From Azospirillum lipoferum (lineage in GTDB: Bacteria; Pseudomonadota; Alphaproteobacteria; Azospirillales; Azospirillaceae), in contig NZ_JALJXJ010000020.1 in NCBI RefSeq assembly GCF_024170005.1, positions 1 to 64,000 on the forward strand: a DNA stretch of 64,000 nucleotides, written 5' to 3'. How positions within the stretch are numbered: position 1 is the first letter of the stretch; every line of letters begins with the position of its first letter. The notes under the pieces were generated by a model, which did no database searches, was not told where the DNA came from, and was given only the letters and a program-made list of their open reading frames with translations. The position numbers were made by a program, and so were the translations under genes. Shown here piece by piece: positions 59,625 through 64,000 of this stretch.

Positions 59625-60470
59625 ATGACGCCCATGCTGAAGACTGTTGCCGACACCATGCCCGTCGCCGACGCGGCGCCCGTGCAGATCCAGGTGCGCG
59701 GGGTGGAGAAGACCTTCGCCGTCGGCGCGCAGAAGATCGTCGCCCTGCAGAACATCGACCTCGACATCCGCAAGGGCGAGTTCGTCTGCCTGCTCGGCCC
59801 GTCGGGTTGCGGCAAGTCCACGCTGCTGAACGCGGTGGCCGGGTTCCAGCCGCCGACGAAGGGAACCGTCACCGTCGATGGCCGCAGCATCACCGAACCC
59901 GGTCCCGACCGTGGCATGGTGTTCCAGGAATATGCCCTGTTCCCCTGGATGACGGTGGCGCAGAATGTCGCCTTCGGCCTGGAGATCAAGGGGATGTCCA
60001 AGGCCGCGATCGCCGAGAAGGTGGAGTGGCTGCTGCAGAAGCTGCATCTGCAGGACTTCCGCAACCGCTTTCCGAAGGATCTGTCCGGCGGCATGCGCCA
60101 GCGCGTCGCCATCGCCCGCGTGCTGGCACTCGACAGCCCGATCCTGCTGATGGACGAGCCGTTCGGCGCGCTCGACGCCCTGACCCGCCGGACGCTTCAG
60201 GACGAGTTGCTGCGGATCTGGGAGGAGGTCGGCAAGACCATCCTGTTCGTTACCCACTCCATCGAGGAGAGCATCTATCTGGCCGACCGCATCATCGTGA
60301 TGACCTACCGGCCGGGCACCATCAAGCGCGACGTCGCCGTCGACATGCCGCGCCCCCGCGACGGTTCCGCCCCGGAGTTCAACCGCCTGAAGCGCGAGCT
60401 GTCCCAGATGGTGATGGAGGAACAGCAGCGCTTCAGCCAGGACGAGATCCGGTCGGTTACGGCGGATTGA
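59625..60470 (+). CDS. ABC transporter ATPase, SsuB/TauB-like
   Basis: A 281-aa ABC ATPase: Walker A LGPSGCGKST, Q-loop MVFQEYALFPWM, signature LSGGMRQR, Walker B ILLMDEPFGALD, H-loop FVTHSIEES. All key residues are intact. ATG 59625 was chosen for spacing from GGGAGG. Upstream ATG 59619 is too close to it. It completes the three-gene importer. Confidence 0.93.
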   Translation: MTPMLKTVADTMPVADAAPVQIQVRGVEKTFAVGAQKIVALQNIDLDIRKGEFVCLLGPSGCGKSTLLNAVAGFQPPTKGTVTVDGRSITEPGPDRGMVFQEYALFPWMTVAQNVAFGLEIKGMSKAAIAEKVEWLLQKLHLQDFRNRFPKDLSGGMRQRVAIARVLALDSPILLMDEPFGALDALTRRTLQDELLRIWEEVGKTILFVTHSIEESIYLADRIIVMTYRPGTIKRDVAVDMPRPRDGSAPEFNRLKRELSQMVMEEQQRFSQDEIRSVTAD

Positions 60471-60478
60471 TCGGCGAA

Positions 60479-60506
60479 GCCCCCTCTTCCCATGAGGAGA
60501 GGGGGC
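60479..60506. terminator. Bidirectional terminator after the ABC importer
   Basis: Stem GCCCCCTCT with AGAGGGGGC and a 10-nt loop, between the convergent ATPase and ferritin-like genes. Confidence 0.65.
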
Positions 60507-60520
60507 CTTCCAGTGTTGAA

Positions 60521-61591
60521 CTACACGTTCACCGGCGCATACTCGAAGGTCGGCGCCGCGGTGTAGTCGGTGCCGGGAAGCGGGATCGCCACCAGCTGGT
60601 CGGCGGTCAGCTTCAACTCGTACATCAGGCCGATGGCGCCGCGCAGCCGTTCGGGTTCGCCGTTGAAGGTGACGTGCAGCGCGGTCAGCAGCGCCGTGTA
60701 GGTGGTGTTGAACTGCTGCGAGACGGTGCGGGCACGGCTGCCCGGCGGGTAGTCCACCGTCTTGGCGTTGGGATACAGGTTCCAGATCCCGGCCGGATCG
60801 ATACCGACCGGGGCGCCGGAATAGGACCAGCCGAGCGGTTCATGCGGATCCTTCACCAGCCGGCGGGCGTAGACGATCTGCGCCAGACGGTAGTAATGGG
60901 CCAGCGCCGCCTCGTTGTCGGCCTCGCGCGGGGATTTGGGCGTGCCTTCGCCCTGCTCGACGATCACCTGGATGGCGCGCTGGGCGCTCGCCACGTCGGT
61001 GACCGGGAACAGCTGGTCGGGGGGGAACCAGGTGTTGTCGACCACCTGATGGGACGGGTCGCCGGTGAAGATCTCGTCCCCCATCCGGCCGATGGCGTCG
61101 GAGATCGCCTGATAGAAGTCGCCAATCGTGGCGAATCCCGGCTCCTGCGCCGCTGTGGCCTTCTGCTGGAACATGGCGAGGGCCGGCTGCTTCACCGGAT
61201 AGTCCTGCGGGACCTCCGGTTCCTCGATGGTCATGAAGACGTCGTAGACGAGGCTGCGTGTCAGCTTGCCCAGCGAGATGGTCAGCCCTTCATGGACGCC
61301 CATCGGCAGCGGGCCGGGATAGACCGGGATGAATCCCGGCTTGTCGATCACCGGATGGCCGCCGACCGCGTTCAGGATGTTGGCGGCGATGGTCATATGC
61401 AGCATCTCCTGCACGGAGACCGAGCCGATGATGGCCGCCGCCTCGCGGTTGGTGCCGGCCTTGATCGAATAGAGGGCGGTCAGATAGGCGGGGAGCGTGG
61501 CGTGCTCCAGCTCGACCGCGGATTGCAGGGCGTTGCGCAGGACCTGGACGGTGTCGATGCCCTGGGCGAACTGCGGCTGAATCTTCAGCAT
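60521..61591 (-). CDS. Ferritin-like protein resembling the VioB C-terminal half
   Basis: A 356-aa ferritin-like protein of the iminophenylpyruvate dimer synthase type (PF12902-like). The first helix has VELEHATLPAYLTALY (Glu27, Glu29, His30) and the second QEMLHMTIAANILNAVGGHP (Glu62, His65), which fits a metal site. In VioB/RebD this domain follows a large N-terminal domain in one protein. Here that part is the separate upstream gene, 42 bp away. No VioA-like amino acid oxidase is near. Confidence 0.82.
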   Translation of the reverse strand: MLKIQPQFAQGIDTVQVLRNALQSAVELEHATLPAYLTALYSIKAGTNREAAAIIGSVSVQEMLHMTIAANILNAVGGHPVIDKPGFIPVYPGPLPMGVHEGLTISLGKLTRSLVYDVFMTIEEPEVPQDYPVKQPALAMFQQKATAAQEPGFATIGDFYQAISDAIGRMGDEIFTGDPSHQVVDNTWFPPDQLFPVTDVASAQRAIQVIVEQGEGTPKSPREADNEAALAHYYRLAQIVYARRLVKDPHEPLGWSYSGAPVGIDPAGIWNLYPNAKTVDYPPGSRARTVSQQFNTTYTALLTALHVTFNGEPERLRGAIGLMYELKLTADQLVAIPLPGTDYTAAPTFEYAPVNV

Positions 61592-61633
61592 GGCTGTTTC
61601 CTTCCCTTGGAAGCGGGCCCTTGGAAGCGGGCG

Positions 61634-63619
61634 TCAGGAGCGCGAACGCGTGGCGGCGCGGGCGAAGGTCTTGGCGAATTGGGTCTTGCCGTCGGCCGCC
61701 GTCGGCTGGTCCGGCGTCGCGGTTGCCGCCTTGGCCGGCGCCGTGCCGGACGGGCCGGTGCGCAGCGCGGGAGCGGCTGCCTGATGCGCCCTGGCCTGCA
61801 CCGCCGTCTCGCCACGCTGGACCTTTTCCAGCCAGGCGAGAATGGTCCTGCGCTTGTAGACCGACAGGTCGCGGGTCACCGGCATGTAGTTCGGATCGGT
61901 CTCCGGCAGGGAGAAGGCCAGATGCAGGATGTCGGCGTGGCGGGCACAGGAGGCTTCGCTGCCGAGATCGACCAGATGCTTGCTCATGATCGGGTACAGG
62001 TTGCCGTACTGCGTCATGATCGGCGCGATGTCGTCCCAGGTCGGGTCGGCCGGCACGTCGAAATCGTCGCGGACATGCAGCGCGATGTAGTCGAACGACG
62101 ACCGCGCCGTGTTGCTCTGGCCGGGGATGCGGTAGTCGATCAGGTAAACCTGTCCGTCGATGTAGCCGCGCGGGTTGCCGGGCGACGTGGTGGAGATGTC
62201 GAGGCGGGCGACGCCGTCCTCGTCCGCGACGATGGTGCCGCCGGTGGCCGGACCGCCGTTCACCGCGAAGGTCACCGCCGATTCCGGCACGCCCATGTCG
62301 GGGATCGGCGCGCTCGGCTGGTCGAGGCCGCCGCCACCGCCCTGGCCGGGGATGCGGCCCATCTGGGTGATGGCGATGGAGGCGCCGGGCACCGGGTGGC
62401 CGTAGCGGGTGGCGTAGACCAGCGATTCCGCCCGGCCGGCCCCGTCGATGCGGTGGACCAGCGGCTCGGCGCAGACATAGACGCCGTCCTGCGCCTCGCG
62501 GATGGCGACGATGCCATAGCCGAGGTCGAGGTCGGTGGCGCCGGGATTGGTGTCCGACACCGTCACCAGGGCGAGCGGGTTGGTCTTGGACAGCGCGAGC
62601 TGTTCGTCGGTCAGCCCGGCGGCGAAGACACCGGCGGTCCTGGCCAGCCAGTCCGGGGCGTCATAGGGGATGCGGGCGATGGGCAGGTAATTGTCCGGGG
62701 TGACCGGCGTGTTCTCCGTCACCGAGGCGTCGCGCAGGATGCCCAGCGTCATGGCGCCGATCGGATTGGGCGTGCCCTTGGCGTCGGTGATCTGAAGCGC
62801 GTTGGACAGGTCGAGGAAGGCGGTCCGCGACGGCTCGTCGATCTGGCCGGAGAAATAGGTGATGCCGGCCCAGCTGTAGGGGATGTTGTTGGCGGGGATG
62901 AAACGGCGGCCGCGGATGAAGGAAACCGGCTCGTCCTCCAGCTGCGGGCCGATGGTGCCCACCACCGTGCCCAGCGTGAAGCGCGGGTCCTTGACGTCGC
63001 CGATGAAGCCGAAGGTCGCCAGCCGGATCGACAGCATCCCGCCGGTGGTGGCGTCGCGCAGTTGTCGCAGGAACGGGCTGAGCATGGCGTCGTCGGCCCA
63101 GTCCACATTCTCCAGCACCGACTGGAAGGTGGAGGACGCCGCGCTGTCGTTCTGGGCGTTGATGTTCCGGGTGAACCACAGGTCGCGGAAGGGGTTCGGC
63201 TGATAACGGCCGCTGAAGAAGGGCGGGGTCTTGCCGTCGGTCAGCCGCACGTCCAGGCCCCAGGGGGCGGAGGCCACCTGCCATTGCGGGTCGATGTCGA
63301 CCAGCTTGCCGCTGGTGCGGTCGGTCGAACCGCCGATCAGCATGCCCAGCGCGGCGTCGGCGCCCGGCGTATCGACGAAGCTGCCATCGGCGAGACCCAG
63401 CCCCACCACCTTGCAGTCGATCAGGCGGAAGGCGCCCGACCCGGTCGGGTTCCACCAGCCATTGGCGATATAGTCGCCATTCGGCAGCGTCTTCGTGAAT
63501 TCCTGATAGGAAGGCTCGAAGCTTCCATTGTCGAAATGCCGGACGTCGTTGTTCACCGTCGAGACGTCGGCCTGGAAAATCCCTGAAAAGACGAGGCGCA
63601 CCGGGTTCAGGAAACTCAT
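61634..63619 (-). CDS. Protein resembling the VioB N-terminal half
   Basis: A 661-aa cytoplasmic protein. Its start (MSFLNPVRLVFSGIFQADVS) is like that of VioB, and near the end YPIMSKHLVDLGSE and YMPVTRDLSVYKRRTILAWL match my memory of the VioB segment just before its ferritin-like domain (YPFMSDKVFSLADR and YYMPSTRELSAPKARLFLKY). The Ala/Pro/Lys tail (last 60 aa) is low-complexity. The start has AAGGAA upstream. The frame upstream (to 63763) is not protein-like. Confidence 0.75.
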   Translation of the reverse strand: MSFLNPVRLVFSGIFQADVSTVNNDVRHFDNGSFEPSYQEFTKTLPNGDYIANGWWNPTGSGAFRLIDCKVVGLGLADGSFVDTPGADAALGMLIGGSTDRTSGKLVDIDPQWQVASAPWGLDVRLTDGKTPPFFSGRYQPNPFRDLWFTRNINAQNDSAASSTFQSVLENVDWADDAMLSPFLRQLRDATTGGMLSIRLATFGFIGDVKDPRFTLGTVVGTIGPQLEDEPVSFIRGRRFIPANNIPYSWAGITYFSGQIDEPSRTAFLDLSNALQITDAKGTPNPIGAMTLGILRDASVTENTPVTPDNYLPIARIPYDAPDWLARTAGVFAAGLTDEQLALSKTNPLALVTVSDTNPGATDLDLGYGIVAIREAQDGVYVCAEPLVHRIDGAGRAESLVYATRYGHPVPGASIAITQMGRIPGQGGGGGLDQPSAPIPDMGVPESAVTFAVNGGPATGGTIVADEDGVARLDISTTSPGNPRGYIDGQVYLIDYRIPGQSNTARSSFDYIALHVRDDFDVPADPTWDDIAPIMTQYGNLYPIMSKHLVDLGSEASCARHADILHLAFSLPETDPNYMPVTRDLSVYKRRTILAWLEKVQRGETAVQARAHQAAAPALRTGPSGTAPAKAATATPDQPTAADGKTQFAKTFARAATRSRS

Positions 63620-63847
63620 GTCGATTCCTTTCCGTGAGGGCGCACGAAGCCGTGGCGGACCGGCCGCGCGGGATCGGGCGTATGCAAAGGCGGCCGCGGA
63701 TGGCGGCCCACCCGCGCGGCAAGAAATTATTAGAATGAATGATGATCTATCGTTGATAACCACGCCCGTTCAATGGAAATTCTACAAAAATATTCTTTTT
63801 TTGCGTGCATTTCCGTGTATGCGGGCAGGGTGCCGGCGGCTTCCGTC
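63620..63847. promoter_or_regulatory. AT-rich upstream region of the VioB-like pair
   Basis: 228 bp without a gene. The part 63721-63805 is strikingly AT-rich for this genome (AAGAAATTATTAGAATGAAT, then AAAATATTCTTTTTTTGCG), and probably holds the promoter of the pair. The LysR-type gene ends at 63848 in the same direction. Confidence 0.45.
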
Positions 63848-64000
63848 CTACAGCTTCGCCGCCTCTTCGCTCATGCGCTGGCGCAGCCAGCCGTGGGAGG
63901 GGGAGCCGGTGTTGCGGCGGTGCCAGATCATCGACATCTCGTAGTCCCCGACATCGAAGGGCAGCGGGCTGGTGGCCAGCCCCATCGCATCGGCACAGAG
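63848..64000 (-). CDS. LysR-type transcriptional regulator, C-terminal end (partial)
   Basis: The last 50 codons of a gene entering from the right. The residues LPFDVGDYEMSMIWHRRNTG and HGWLRQRMSEEAAKL are typical of the effector domain end of LysR regulators (the SMIWHRR...HxWLRxR pattern). It would be upstream of, and in line with, the VioB-like pair, and may regulate it. Confidence 0.75.
   Translation of the reverse strand, partial: LCADAMGLATSPLPFDVGDYEMSMIWHRRNTGSPSHGWLRQRMSEEAAKL

Noticed and set aside
59807..63586. Plus-strand open frame of 1259 codons
   Set aside because: It is antisense to the ferritin-like and VioB-N-like genes and partly out of frame with the ABC ATPase. The translation is rich in Arg, His, Gly and Val with no domain. 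High GC produces long false frames.

Overview
This is a high-GC, gene-dense stretch of chromosome from a motile, nitrate-assimilating alphaproteobacterium, most likely a Rhodospirillales member such as Azospirillum. That placement is an inference from codon use, the alphaproteobacterial flagellar accessory genes (a MotE-like protein and a DUF6468-like protein) and the nrtABC / nirBD-nasA nitrate layout. No taxonomic marker beyond the end of a 5S rRNA is present.

Layout. 1-170: the 3' end of a 5S rRNA and a strong terminator. 184-2146: a periplasmic glycerophosphodiesterase and an unknown gene. 2150-27490: a large flagellar island in several divergent operons. The minus-strand run flgE-flgK-flgL-flgI-flgJ-flgN is followed by motA-motB with a long periplasmic TPR protein upstream, then flgF-flgG-flgA-flgH and a FliL-like gene on the plus strand. 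The minus-strand run fliL-fliM-DUF6468-motE-fliK-flgD faces the plus-strand run fliF-fliH-fliN-fliP-(small protein)-fliG-(FliK-like). Flagellin, the export ATPase and flhA/flhB/fliQ/fliR are not in the window. 27519-28355: an aldo/keto reductase. 28457-40164: nitrate assimilation, with the transporter nrtA-nrtB-nrtC leftward and nirB-nirD-nasA-cobA rightward. They diverge from an 804-bp control region with two sigma-54-type promoters and, in front of nirB, an attenuator of the kind controlled by ANTAR proteins (NasT). 40081-43263: an NlpC/P60 hydrolase, a saccharopine-dehydrogenase-like enzyme and a TrkA-N potassium channel.

43347-56521: a two-armed saccharide cluster. The left arm has an AlgE-like porin, a glycoside hydrolase, a methyltransferase, a histidine phosphatase and inositol-3-phosphate synthase. 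The right arm has two nucleotide-sugar epimerases, a B12-binding radical SAM protein and four glycosyltransferases. It looks like a complete pathway for an unidentified oligosaccharide or glycoconjugate, possibly containing inositol. The glycoside hydrolase appears to be circularly permuted: beta strands 4-8 of the TIM barrel come before strands 1-3.

56541-64000: a 3-hydroxyacyl-CoA dehydrogenase, then an ABC importer of the nitrate/sulfonate/taurine class preceded by a perfect sigma-54 promoter and a pair of 18-bp palindromes, then a two-gene unit that together resembles VioB (the iminophenylpyruvate dimer synthase of violacein synthesis) split in two, and the C-terminus of a LysR-type regulator running off the right edge.

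Themes: sigma-54 promoters precede the nitrate genes, the second ABC importer and the TPR-motA region. A CTTTAAA motif recurs in flagellar intergenic regions. A family of palindromic repeats sits between genes of operons and once inside a coding sequence.
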